Positions 34,380-43,458 of a stretch of 64,000 bases of DNA are shown piece by piece. The DNA is taken from the NCBI GenBank assembly GCA_014534425.1, contig JACVRN010000012.1:1-64000 (forward strand). Direction: 5' to 3'. This DNA is from Pyrinomonadaceae bacterium (GTDB lineage Bacteria; Acidobacteriota; Blastocatellia; Pyrinomonadales; Pyrinomonadaceae). The position numbers were made by a program, and so were the translations under genes. Below the pieces are notes generated by a model. The model was not told the DNA's origin. It made no database searches and saw only the letters and a list, made by a program, of their open reading frames with translations. Position 1 is the first letter of the stretch, and each line of letters starts with the position of its first letter.

Positions 34380-35109
34380 CGAGCAGCAGTACAACTCCTG
34401 GCACGAACATCGCGCCGCCACGGAAGCAGTGATTGAAGAGCCGCATCATCCGTGGCACGTAACGGTCTCTAAACTCCTGCCTGATTTGCGGGGAAAGCGT
34501 GTGCTTGAGATTGGATGCGGGCGCGGTGATTTCGCCATCTGGCTCGCCAACCGATACTCCGGCGCGGAAGTTACAGGCGTGGACTTCTCTGAAACCGCAA
34601 TCGAGATTGCCCGCAAGAGGGCTGCCCAAAGAGAGAGCCGCGCTCGCTTCCAAGTCGAAGATTCCGAAGCCATGAGCTTTGATGGCCGCAGCTTTGATTA
34701 CGTCATCTCCTGCGAGTGCATGGAGCATGTCCTTCATCCGCAGAAGATGGCGAGCGAGATTTACAGAGTGCTCAAGCCCGGCGGCGAGTTCATACTGACT
34801 ACGGAGAACTATTTTAACGCTATGATTCTGCTCTGGCTTCAGACATGGGCTACGGGCAAGCCCTTCGACTCCGGCTCCGGCGTGCAGCCACACGAAAATT
34901 TCTTTCTCTTCTGGCGCGTGAAAAAGATTCTGGAAGAGGGCGGGCTGCGCGTCTCGCGCATGGAGAGCAATCACTACCAATGGCTGCTCTTGCCGCGTAC
35001 AGACCCCATGAAGCTTGTGAAGTTTGATTTCAAAAGTCCGCTCTTCAAAAGACTCTTCCGTCCCTTCGGGCGGCACTTTACATTCTGCGGGATGCGTCCT
35101 GCGAACTGA
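34372..35109 (+). CDS. Class I SAM-dependent methyltransferase (UbiE/type 11)
   Basis: A 245-residue protein. SAM motif I is RVLEIGCGRGDFAIWLANRY, motif II VTGVDFSETAIEIA, motif IV YVISCECMEHVLHP and motif VI RVLKPGGEFILTTEN, all in order and intact. The type 11 domain fills residues 35-160. The remainder (FNAMILLWLQTWATGKPFDS) is a cap region seen in glycan-locus members. Third of three adjacent methyltransferase genes, so the polymer is probably heavily or terminally methylated. Confidence 0.9.
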   Translation: MHNEQQYNSWHEHRAATEAVIEEPHHPWHVTVSKLLPDLRGKRVLEIGCGRGDFAIWLANRYSGAEVTGVDFSETAIEIARKRAAQRESRARFQVEDSEAMSFDGRSFDYVISCECMEHVLHPQKMASEIYRVLKPGGEFILTTENYFNAMILLWLQTWATGKPFDSGSGVQPHENFFLFWRVKKILEEGGLRVSRMESNHYQWLLLPRTDPMKLVKFDFKSPLFKRLFRPFGRHFTFCGMRPAN

Positions 35110-35119
35110 AGATAGGTTT

Positions 35120-36268
35120 GTGAAGATTCTATTCGTTTGTGGCGGAGGAATCGTCTCCGGTAAAGAGATCATCACGCTCTCTTTGATGGAGGGCCTTCGC
35201 GTGCGCGGCCACGACGTGCGCTGCATCACAAGCACTTGGGGAACGGGCGAATTCGCCGAAAGACTAAAGGCTACGGGGACGCCTTTTACAAAAGCCCCCC
35301 TCGGCTTTATCTCAAAGACTTTGAATCGGTCTGCGCTCTTGATGACGCTGCACCAGATGTTGAAGACGCCAAAGCTCTGGCGGAGTTATAAAGCTTACCT
35401 GCGAGAGTTCAAACCCGACATAGTCGTGCAGTCAAATTTTCACCATGCTTTTCTTCTCTGGCCGTTGATGGACGCGCGCAATACAATCTTTCATGTGCAC
35501 GATCCCGTCGCGCAGACAGACTTCTACCGCAGACTTTTCAAGTTGCTCAACCGCAGACTCTCTGCTTTCGTAGGCGTTTCAGATTTTATACGGGACATGA
35601 TTGTCCAACTCGGCGTGCCGCAGGCGAAGGTCTTCTCCGTCCGCAATGGCATTGATATAAAAGTGATTGAAGAGAGCAACGACAATCATTCGGGTGAAGC
35701 AAATGGCTCGGTGAAGATTGGAATCGTCGGGCAGGTTGGAGAATGGAAAGGGCACGACGATTTTATAGAGGCGCTCGCCGGTTTAAGGCGAGACGCATTC
35801 TCTTTCCACGGCGTCATCTACGGCAACGGCGATGCCGGTTACATAAAGTCCTTAAAAGAGAAGATAGATGATTATAAGCTGACTGAGCACGTGCGCTGGG
35901 CTGGGTTCGTGGGTGACGCCGAGCAGATTTTCTCTGCCACTGACATCTGCATCGTCCCCAGCCGCAGCCAAGACCCTTGCCCGACCGTAGCCATCGAGGC
36001 GGCGCACTTCGGAGTCCCGCTTATTGCCACAAGGCAGGGCGGGCTTCCCGAACTCGTGCTGGACGGCGAGACAGGCTATCTGGTTGACGCACGTTCGCCT
36101 GAGCAGATTACTGAAAAGTTAAAGCTCTTAATTCAGGATGCAGCGTTGCGACAAAGGATGTCGCAGGCAGCACGCGCGCACGGCCTACAGCATTTGACGC
36201 GGGAACGTATGGTTCTGGAGATGGAGACAATCTTCGCGCGGAGTTGCAGGATAAAGGATGACGCTTGA
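35120..36268 (+). CDS. Family 4-type glycosyltransferase
   Basis: A 382-residue GT-B enzyme from GTG 35120 (KILFVCGGGIVSGKEIITLS). The track's start at 35024 lies in the preceding gene and adds unrelated sequence. The C-lobe begins KIGIVGQVGEWKGHDDFIEA. The donor site reads VPSRSQDPCPTVAIEAAHFG with the second acid position, followed by VPLIATRQGGLPELV. It shares a TGATG overlap with the downstream polymerase gene. Confidence 0.92.
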   Translation: MKILFVCGGGIVSGKEIITLSLMEGLRVRGHDVRCITSTWGTGEFAERLKATGTPFTKAPLGFISKTLNRSALLMTLHQMLKTPKLWRSYKAYLREFKPDIVVQSNFHHAFLLWPLMDARNTIFHVHDPVAQTDFYRRLFKLLNRRLSAFVGVSDFIRDMIVQLGVPQAKVFSVRNGIDIKVIEESNDNHSGEANGSVKIGIVGQVGEWKGHDDFIEALAGLRRDAFSFHGVIYGNGDAGYIKSLKEKIDDYKLTEHVRWAGFVGDAEQIFSATDICIVPSRSQDPCPTVAIEAAHFGVPLIATRQGGLPELVLDGETGYLVDARSPEQITEKLKLLIQDAALRQRMSQAARAHGLQHLTRERMVLEMETIFARSCRIKDDA

Positions 36269-37794
36269 TGAAGCCGCTCGCTTTAATGACAACCAAGCCG
36301 TATGTGCATGAAGGACACAGGCTGCGGCGTCCCGCATCTGCGATGGCTCTCAGGCGACGGTTCCCTCTGCTTGCGCGTATTTTTCTGCCGCCCCTTCTGG
36401 GAACGATCTTTCTCTGGCTCACGAGTCCGAACGACGTTTCGCCCCTTCAGTGGTTCGCGGCTTTTATACTGTTGTGCGCGCCGTGGGGAAGTTACTGTCA
36501 ATGGAGCGCGCTCAAGCGCGGCGACCTGCCTTTGTTCGCCATGATAGGCTTCATCTTCTGGCTCTACTATGGCTTTCCGCTCTTCTGGGGAGACCGCTTT
36601 GCCGTGACATCCTGGGCTTCCGGTGAGACTATTTCGGACGCTGCGATAACCGGTGCCATCATTATGGCTCTCGTCGGCGTGCTCTCACTCTGGCTCGGCA
36701 TTAAGAGCGGACTTGGCCGTCGCTGGTCGCCTAAAATCATTCCCGATATTCCGCAGAATCAAAGTCGCTGGAGCTATTTACGCTTCATCATGATAATCGG
36801 GAGTCTCGTCGGATTCCTGGAAGTCCCGATGAATATTTTCGGCGAAGGGCTAAGCCAGGTGGTATTTATTTTTCTGGCTATTGTTCCGCTAGTGCCGTTC
36901 GCCATTCTCTTTCGCCACTACCTGCAAGGTAAGGCTTCCAGGTCGGATAAGATTCTGCTCGCGTTGTTCCTTTTAATCCGCTTCGTAGTCTCCATGTCTT
37001 CGGGGTGGTTGGGTACTCTTGTTTATCTGATGATTACCTGTGCTGCCATTTACATCGTCGAGAAAAGGAGGATTCCGAGGCTTGCTGTTGTGGCGCTCGT
37101 CATCTACATATTGTTTTTTCAGATAGGAAAGTTTTCAGTCAGGGAAAAATATTGGTACGGACAGAACGAGGGCAGCAAGATAGAGCGCATAGCATTCTGG
37201 ATGAGCGAGTCCATGAATAAATGGAGCGAAGCCCTCAGCGACCAGGGCGGCGAGACCTTGCGCGGCATCAGCTATCAAAGTCTTTCCCGCGTTTCACTGT
37301 TGACGCAAACCGCCAACGTGCTGGAGTTGACCCCTTCGACGGTTCCCTACCAATATGGTCGCCTCTATTCTTACATGGTTGTGGCGCTCGTGCCGCGCTT
37401 CATCTGGCCGGATAAACCTTCGGCGAACGAGGCCAACATGTTCTATCAGGTCTCTTACGGCATCACTGCCGAAGAGGACTTGGAGCGTAGTTCTTACGGC
37501 GCAGGACTACTGGCAGAGGGCTACATTAATTTCGGTTGGTTCGGTGTCGTCGGCGTCATGTTTATACTCGGCATCATTCTTGATTTCTTTCAGACAACTT
37601 TTCTCTCGGCATCTTCGGGGCTTCTCTTAAAAAGTATAGGCGTTGTGCTGCTCCCGTATCTGCTCTCCATAGAATTTCAATTCGCAAGTTACATGGGCGC
37701 AACTATCCAGCGCGTTCTTTTTGTTCTGCTGCTGTTGCTGCCCATCGTTCGCTTCGTAAGAGTGAACAGGAAGACGGCCCCTCAAGCACTGTAA
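36268..37794 (+). CDS. Wzy-like oligosaccharide-unit polymerase (membrane protein)
   Basis: A 508-residue, very hydrophobic protein with roughly ten to twelve membrane segments and a large external loop (about residues 300-380: REKYWYGQNEGSKIERIAFW to YSYMVVALVPRFIWPDKPSA). The PRFIWPDKP motif is typical of O-antigen polymerase-like proteins. Wzy enzymes join lipid-linked repeat units in the periplasm. Its presence beside a Wzm/Wzt exporter is unusual, since ABC-exported chains are normally built in the cytoplasm. ATG 36268 overlaps the upstream stop. Confidence 0.83.
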   Translation: MKPLALMTTKPYVHEGHRLRRPASAMALRRRFPLLARIFLPPLLGTIFLWLTSPNDVSPLQWFAAFILLCAPWGSYCQWSALKRGDLPLFAMIGFIFWLYYGFPLFWGDRFAVTSWASGETISDAAITGAIIMALVGVLSLWLGIKSGLGRRWSPKIIPDIPQNQSRWSYLRFIMIIGSLVGFLEVPMNIFGEGLSQVVFIFLAIVPLVPFAILFRHYLQGKASRSDKILLALFLLIRFVVSMSSGWLGTLVYLMITCAAIYIVEKRRIPRLAVVALVIYILFFQIGKFSVREKYWYGQNEGSKIERIAFWMSESMNKWSEALSDQGGETLRGISYQSLSRVSLLTQTANVLELTPSTVPYQYGRLYSYMVVALVPRFIWPDKPSANEANMFYQVSYGITAEEDLERSSYGAGLLAEGYINFGWFGVVGVMFILGIILDFFQTTFLSASSGLLLKSIGVVLLPYLLSIEFQFASYMGATIQRVLFVLLLLLPIVRFVRVNRKTAPQAL

Positions 37795-37858
37795 TTTCCG
37801 ATGCAACAAACAATATTCTTACTCTTCCGTTGATAGGGATTTCATTCGAGGACTCGGA

Positions 37859-39073
37859 GTGATTAGTCGTATAGACAGAGGCAAGGCTCAATTCGCGCTG
37901 GCCGTCAAAGGCTCACTGAATTCGTGCCTGCGATTGACGCGAGACCTGCTTTTTCTTCGCCTTTGCCCGCCCTGCAATCCCGAACGCATAGCCGTGCATT
38001 TAATCGGGACTGTGGGCGACATAGTCGTTTCAGTGCCCGCGCTCATGGCCCTGCGCGAGCGTTATCCTGAGAGCCGCATAGTCCTGTTCACTTCAGCCGG
38101 GGGGCTTGAAAGCGGCCACGCGGGCGCGCGTGATTTGCTCGAAGGTGCTCCGTTTCTGGACGGAATCGAATACTACGTGACAGAGGAGTTAAGACATACG
38201 AAAGGCTTGCTTAATCTGCTGCGCCGCTTCCGCCGGATGCGACCAGACCTTGTTGTCTCCTTGCCGCCTTGTGCAATTCCTTTCCGTAGCGTTCTACGCA
38301 ATCTTCTCTTCGCAAGGCTGACCGGCGCACATTTCAACACTGGCAGCACTCTGACTAACTTGAATCTCTTCGCGCGGGCGCAGGCGCGCCTCGTGGGGCT
38401 TTATCCAAGCGAAGTCGCGCGACAGATTGGTCAACTTCGTGAACTAGGCGTTGAAAGCCCGGACGTGCGGTTTGAGTTCGGGACTGTAGGGGAAGACGAG
38501 CGGCAGTTCTTGGCAGGAGTATTAGAGCCGCACCAGCCATTCGTAGCTTTGTGCCCGGGCGGCAAGCAGATGGCGCATCGCTGGCCCGCCAGTCGCTTCT
38601 CCGAGGTGGCGAAACGTCTGCGCGATGAGATGAACGTCAGTCTGGTTGCTGTAGGTTCTCAGAAGGAGCGTGAGCTTTGTCGGACGGTTCTCGAAGATGC
38701 TGGCGGAGGATTGAATCTTGCTGGAGAGCTTTCTCTTAAGGCTACCGCGCTTCTTTTATCGAAAGCGAGTCTCATGCTGACGAATGACACAGGGCCTATG
38801 CATCTGGCGGCGGCTGTTGGAACAACGGTCGTAGCCATCTTCGGCGCGCGTGACGTGGCCGGGCGTTGGTATCCGTACGGCGAAGGGCATAGAGTGTTTC
38901 GCGCAGAACTTGTTTGCCCGCGCTGTCTCTTCGCCCGTGAAGAATCCGATCATTGTGTGAAGAAGATTCAAGCGGACGAGGTGCTGCGTGCCTGCCTGGA
39001 AGTTTTGAAGGAGCGATTGCCCGACCGCTCTACCACTGAAGTCAAACTTGAATACGCAGGAAGCCGGACTTAA
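37859..39073 (+). CDS. Family 9 glycosyltransferase (heptosyltransferase-like)
   Basis: A 404-residue GT9 enzyme. The N-lobe has AVHLIGTVGDIVVSVPALMALRERYP, close to the heptosyltransferase pattern. The C-lobe has FVALCPGGKQMAHRWPASRF and the conserved donor end LTNDTGPMHLAAAVGTTVVAIFG. In proteobacteria such enzymes add ADP-heptose to the LPS core; here it may use ADP-heptose or another sugar. The GTG start follows a 64-bp gap after the polymerase gene. Cys residues near the C-terminus (CPRCLFAREESDHC) follow a pattern seen in many GT9 proteins. Confidence 0.92.
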   Translation: MISRIDRGKAQFALAVKGSLNSCLRLTRDLLFLRLCPPCNPERIAVHLIGTVGDIVVSVPALMALRERYPESRIVLFTSAGGLESGHAGARDLLEGAPFLDGIEYYVTEELRHTKGLLNLLRRFRRMRPDLVVSLPPCAIPFRSVLRNLLFARLTGAHFNTGSTLTNLNLFARAQARLVGLYPSEVARQIGQLRELGVESPDVRFEFGTVGEDERQFLAGVLEPHQPFVALCPGGKQMAHRWPASRFSEVAKRLRDEMNVSLVAVGSQKERELCRTVLEDAGGGLNLAGELSLKATALLLSKASLMLTNDTGPMHLAAAVGTTVVAIFGARDVAGRWYPYGEGHRVFRAELVCPRCLFAREESDHCVKKIQADEVLRACLEVLKERLPDRSTTEVKLEYAGSRT

Positions 39074-39092
39074 TCCTTTGCCTTCTAATCTC

Positions 39093-40325
39093 ATGAGCCA
39101 TTTCGCTCCATCACTTGCCAGCAAAGAGTACGGTAAGGATTTGAATGTCGCTGTCTTGGTAGCAACGACTTCGGCTGCGTATGGTGGGCCTTCCTACAGC
39201 GCACGTCGTCTCTGGCAGTCGGCTATGAACTCTGGCGTGAATATCACTATTCATTCGACGGATACTTTTCATGTGCCGGAAAAGGCCGAGGATTCCGCCG
39301 CATGGCAGCCTTTGAAATGTCGTACATGGCCGACATCGGGGATTAAGCAACTCGGATATTCAAGCCGCATGAATGACGGCGTGCTTGCCAGCCTGCGCGA
39401 TGGCTCTTCAATTATCAGCCAGCATGGATTGTGGCTGCATCATGGAAGAATTGCACGCAACATTGGGCGGCGTTTGAAAGTTCCCGTCATCATTCACCCT
39501 TATGGGATGCTGGAAGACTGGGCCTTGCGGCGCTCAAGCTGGAAGAAGCGTATAGTCGGGCGACTCTGGGAGTATGAGAATCTGAGGGAAGCCGCCTGCA
39601 TTCGTGTTACTGCTCAAAGTGAGATGCAATCGGTTCGCAGGTTCGGTCTGAAAAATCCTGTGGCATTGATTCCAGAAGGAATTGATGCGGACGATTACGA
39701 CCTTCTACCTGATAAGCAGGAAGCCAGAAACAGGCTTTCGCTACCAGAAGGCCAACGCGTCCTACTCTTTCTCTCGCGCGTTCATCCGAAGAAGGGTTTG
39801 ATGAATCTGCTGAAGGTCTGGAAAAGAGTTGGGGCGGCGCGCAAGGGTTGGTTGCTGGCGATAGCCGGGCCGGACGAAGGCGGTCATACTTCGGAACTAA
39901 TGCATGCCGCGCGCGAGCTTGATGACTCAGTGCGTTTCTTAGGGCCGCTCTTCGGGCAGGGAAAGTTTGATGCCTTCGCAGCCGCAGACCTTTTCGTCCT
40001 TCCCTCTTATAGCGAGAACTTCGGCATAGTTGTAGCAGAAGCGCTCTCTGCAAGACTGCCGGTTATCGCAACCAGAGGAACGCCCTGGCAGGGCCTTAAA
40101 GAACATAGTTGCGGTTGGTGGACGCAACTCACCGAGCAATCGCTGGAGGACGCGCTCAGGGAAGCGATGGCGCTCACCGATGTAGAACTAAAGGCGATGG
40201 GTGAGAAGGGCCGCGAGTGGATGCGTCGAGATTTCGGTTGGAATAAAATCGCTGCCCAAATAATAGAGGTCTGCAAGTGGTCTCTGGGCGGAGGCGCTCC
40301 GCCCGATTGCGTCCGTTTGAACTGA
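39093..40325 (+). CDS. Family 4-type glycosyltransferase
   Basis: A 410-residue GT-B enzyme from ATG 39093; ATG 39048 in the track overlaps the preceding gene and adds 15 residues. The N-lobe carries AYGGPSYSARRLWQSAMNSG, the glycine-rich acceptor loop of GT4 enzymes. The C-lobe carries LLFLSRVHPKKGLMNLLKVW and LPSYSENFGIVVAEALSARL with the catalytic acids. CGWWTQLTEQSLEDALREAM near the end is common in WcaI/colanic-type glycosyltransferases. Confidence 0.92.
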   Translation: MSHFAPSLASKEYGKDLNVAVLVATTSAAYGGPSYSARRLWQSAMNSGVNITIHSTDTFHVPEKAEDSAAWQPLKCRTWPTSGIKQLGYSSRMNDGVLASLRDGSSIISQHGLWLHHGRIARNIGRRLKVPVIIHPYGMLEDWALRRSSWKKRIVGRLWEYENLREAACIRVTAQSEMQSVRRFGLKNPVALIPEGIDADDYDLLPDKQEARNRLSLPEGQRVLLFLSRVHPKKGLMNLLKVWKRVGAARKGWLLAIAGPDEGGHTSELMHAARELDDSVRFLGPLFGQGKFDAFAAADLFVLPSYSENFGIVVAEALSARLPVIATRGTPWQGLKEHSCGWWTQLTEQSLEDALREAMALTDVELKAMGEKGREWMRRDFGWNKIAAQIIEVCKWSLGGGAPPDCVRLN

Positions 40326-40358
40326 AGCTTACAGTCTGCTAATGAAAAGGTTTACTGA

Positions 40359-42152
40359 ATGATTGTTCTTGGGATTAATGCTTATCACGGCGACGCGGCG
40401 GCGGCAATAATTCGTGATGGTGAACTAATCGCTGCCGTGGAAGAAGAGCGCTTTAATCGCCGCAAGCATTGCGCGGGCTTTCCTAAGGAGTCCGTGCGCT
40501 ATTGTCTGGAGCGCGCACGCGTCTCGCCGGAAGACGTAGAGCACATAGGAATCTCGCGCGACCCTTCGGCGCACCTGCACAAAAAAGTTCTCTTTGCAGC
40601 GACTCGCGCGGCCAGAAGCGTGAGCGGCATGGAGCGTTCGCGCTCCGAATCAGGAGGACATCGGCGCGGGATTTTCGGCGCAGTCACGGAGCGGCTGGCA
40701 AACGCCGCTCGTGTGCGTGACCTTAAAGAAGAGCTTGCGTGCTCGCTGAATATTCCCAAGGGAAAGCTGCGGGCGCAGTTTCATAATGTGGAGCATCATC
40801 GCGCGCATCTCGCTAGTTCCTTCTACGTCTCGCCTTTTGAGCGCGCGGCACTTTTATCAATTGACGGCTTCGGAGACTTCATCTCTACGATGTGGGGCGT
40901 AGGGGAAGGCAACTCCATAGAGATAGTCGGTCAGGTCGAGTATCCGCACTCGACGGGCATCCTCTATACGGCTACGACGCAGTTTCTGGGCTTTCCGCAT
41001 TACGGCGATGAGGGAAAGGTGATGGGCCTCGCTCCGTACGGCGAGCCGCGATACATAGAAGAGTTCCGCGACCTCATCAGAACGGAAGAGGGCGGGCGCT
41101 TCCGCTTGAATTTGGATTACTTCCGTCACCATGCTGAAGGCGTTGAGATGAGTTGGGACGAAGGCTCGCCTACAATCGGTCGCATCTTTTCCGACGAATA
41201 CGTGAAAAGATTCGGCCCGGCGCGGGAACCCGGCTCGGCCTTAACAGACCGCGAGCGAGACATCGCCGCCAGCCTTCAAGCGCGCCTCGAAGAGGTCTGC
41301 TTTCACATTCTTAATCATCTTCAAGAGAAGAGCGGACTGACCGACCTTGGGTTGTCAGGCGGCGTGGCTTACAACTCTGTGATGAACGGAAAGATTCTGC
41401 TCAACACTCCTTTTCGCAGAGTCTTTGTTCAGCCCGCAGCAGGCGATAGCGGGACGGCTGTGGGCGTCTGCTATCAGATTTACAACCGCGTGCTGCACCG
41501 GCCTCGCGGTTACGTCATGCAAGGAGCTTACACGGGGCCGGAGTTCTCCTGTGAAGAGATACGCGCCGAGCTTGAGCGAAGCAGCTTGGCATTTGAGACT
41601 TACGACGACCGTGAGGTGACGCGCCGCGCCGCGCAGGATATAGCGGATGGCGCAGTGATGGGTTGGTTTCAGGGGCGCATGGAGTTCGGGCCGCGCGCCC
41701 TCGGAAACCGCTCTATCATCGTTGACCCGCGACGTGCGGAGATGAAAGACATACTCAACGACCGCATTAAGAAGCGCGAGCCTTTCAGACCCTTTGCGCC
41801 CTCGATTCTGGAAGAGTACACAGGCGATTACTTTGAGCAGACGCACCCTGCGCCGACTATGCTGATGGTTTATCAGATTAAGCCTGAGAGGCGCGCTTCT
41901 ATTCCGGCTGTGACGCACGTAGACGGCTCCGGGCGACTTCAGACCGTCAGCCGCGAGACCAACCCGCGTTACCATCAACTCATTTCAGACTTTTACGAAC
42001 TGACGGGCGTGCCCCTTGTGCTTAACACTTCATTTAATGAGAACGAGCCAATCGTCTGTACGCCGCGTCATGCGATTGATTGTTTTATGAAGACGCGTAT
42101 GGATGTTTTGTACTTAGGGAACTGCGCCGTGCGGCGTAATCGCAAACCCTGA
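40359..42152 (+). CDS. Carbamoyltransferase (NodU/CmcH/TobZ family)
   Basis: A 597-residue enzyme that makes carbamoyl adenylate from carbamoyl phosphate and ATP and transfers the carbamoyl group to a sugar or other hydroxyl. The N-terminal ASKHA-type domain begins VLGINAYHGDAAAAIIRDGE. The nucleotide site has LSGGVAYNSVMNGKI. The C-terminal carbamoyl-transfer domain has GRMEFGPRALGNRSIIVDPR and LNTSFNENEPIVCTPRHAID. The length is normal and all family blocks are present. Within this locus it probably carbamoylates a glycan residue, as NodU does for Nod factors. Confidence 0.95.
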   Translation: MIVLGINAYHGDAAAAIIRDGELIAAVEEERFNRRKHCAGFPKESVRYCLERARVSPEDVEHIGISRDPSAHLHKKVLFAATRAARSVSGMERSRSESGGHRRGIFGAVTERLANAARVRDLKEELACSLNIPKGKLRAQFHNVEHHRAHLASSFYVSPFERAALLSIDGFGDFISTMWGVGEGNSIEIVGQVEYPHSTGILYTATTQFLGFPHYGDEGKVMGLAPYGEPRYIEEFRDLIRTEEGGRFRLNLDYFRHHAEGVEMSWDEGSPTIGRIFSDEYVKRFGPAREPGSALTDRERDIAASLQARLEEVCFHILNHLQEKSGLTDLGLSGGVAYNSVMNGKILLNTPFRRVFVQPAAGDSGTAVGVCYQIYNRVLHRPRGYVMQGAYTGPEFSCEEIRAELERSSLAFETYDDREVTRRAAQDIADGAVMGWFQGRMEFGPRALGNRSIIVDPRRAEMKDILNDRIKKREPFRPFAPSILEEYTGDYFEQTHPAPTMLMVYQIKPERRASIPAVTHVDGSGRLQTVSRETNPRYHQLISDFYELTGVPLVLNTSFNENEPIVCTPRHAIDCFMKTRMDVLYLGNCAVRRNRKP

Positions 42153-42177
42153 CGACTACGAAAATGATTTATCAGTC

Positions 42178-43443
42178 ATGCGTATTCTGATTCTGCATCA
42201 ATTCTTTTACCCGGATCACTCTGCGGTCAGTCAGTTGATGACAGACTTGGCCGAGAGCATGGTCGAACGCGGCGTCGGTGTGACCGTCATTGCCGGACGT
42301 GGCCTCTACAACGGCGGCGGAAAGCTGGAGCGGCGCGAAAATTACAAGGGCATTAAGATAGAGCGTGCATGGGCCACTAGCTACGGTAAGCGAACCATCA
42401 TCGGTCGGCTCTGCGACTACCTCTCTTTTTACTTTGGGGCTATGTGGAAACTCCTGCGAGTCGAGCGGCATGACATAGTGCTGGCGCTCACGCAACCGCC
42501 TCTCATTGGATTCATTGCTCTGCTAATCAGCAGACTGCGCGGGATGCATGTCATGGCGCTTGTGCAGGATATTTACCCGGACGTTGCAATCGCGCTCGGC
42601 ACAGTAAAGGAGAAGAGTCTGGTCGCGCGCTTCTTCGACTGGCTGAACCGGCGAACATTGTCTGGAATGGATAGAATCATAGTCCTCAGCGAGTGCATGC
42701 GTGAGCGTGTTGAGGCAAAGGTGGAAGTTGACGGCTCAAGTCGAATAGATATTATTCACAACTGGGCTGACGGAAAAGTAATTAAGCCTTTACCGCCTGA
42801 AGAACGAAATCCTTTCGCCGAAGAGCACGGTTTGCAGAATCGCTTCACGCTCATCTTTTCCGGGAACTTCGGACTCGTCAACGAGTTCGAGACTGTGCTT
42901 GAAGCTGCGCTATTGCTTCGGGCGCGCGCCGACATACTCTTTCTCTTCATAGGCGATGGCGTCAGGCGTGATGATATTAAGCGATATGCGGAAGCGCACA
43001 AGCTGGAAAATATACGCATGCTGCCGTACCAGCCGCGCGCCGATTTACGCTACAGCCTGACGGCTGGCGACGCGCATCTGGTGACATTGGCCGAAGGGCT
43101 TGCGGGTTTAAGCGTGCCCAGTAAGACCTACGCCATCTTTGCTGCGGGGCGTCCTGTTCTTTTTGTCGGAGATGAAAAGAGCGCGATTGCAAAGCTCGTC
43201 GCAGAGAATGATTGCGGCGCAGTCTTCGCGGCGGGCCAGAGCAGCCAACTCGCTCAGATTATCGTTGACTGGGCCGCGAACCCTCAGAAGCTTGCGGACT
43301 TTGGCAGGCATGCCCGTACTTTGTTTGAGAACAGATTTGACCGCGCGCACGCCATGACAGCCTACCTTGATAGCTTCGAGAAGTGCTTGCGCGGCGAAGA
43401 GCCTGAGCTTGAAGAGAGGCTCAGAAGCTTGTCTGAAAATTAA
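42178..43443 (+). CDS. WbuB-like family 4 glycosyltransferase
   Basis: A 421-residue GT-B enzyme. The N-terminus (MRILILHQFFYPDHSAVSQL) and LVQDIYPDVAIALG match the WbuB/colanic acid WcaI group, which typically add L-FucNAc or related 6-deoxy sugars. The donor lobe begins FTLIFSGNFGLVNEFETVLE and ends with AEGLAGLSVPSKTYAIFAAG. It directly precedes an NDP-sugar SDR and a WecA-like transferase; this trio recurs in bacterial O-antigen loci, where it builds the first two sugars on the lipid carrier. Confidence 0.92.
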   Translation: MRILILHQFFYPDHSAVSQLMTDLAESMVERGVGVTVIAGRGLYNGGGKLERRENYKGIKIERAWATSYGKRTIIGRLCDYLSFYFGAMWKLLRVERHDIVLALTQPPLIGFIALLISRLRGMHVMALVQDIYPDVAIALGTVKEKSLVARFFDWLNRRTLSGMDRIIVLSECMRERVEAKVEVDGSSRIDIIHNWADGKVIKPLPPEERNPFAEEHGLQNRFTLIFSGNFGLVNEFETVLEAALLLRARADILFLFIGDGVRRDDIKRYAEAHKLENIRMLPYQPRADLRYSLTAGDAHLVTLAEGLAGLSVPSKTYAIFAAGRPVLFVGDEKSAIAKLVAENDCGAVFAAGQSSQLAQIIVDWAANPQKLADFGRHARTLFENRFDRAHAMTAYLDSFEKCLRGEEPELEERLRSLSEN

Positions 43444-43458
43444 GTCCTGCGCTCTTTG

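Noticed and set aside
34276-35235. 319-residue minus-strand ORF opposite a methyltransferase gene
   Set aside because: The plus strand carries intact SAM motifs and operon-like overlaps; the minus ORF shows no domain and no start signal.
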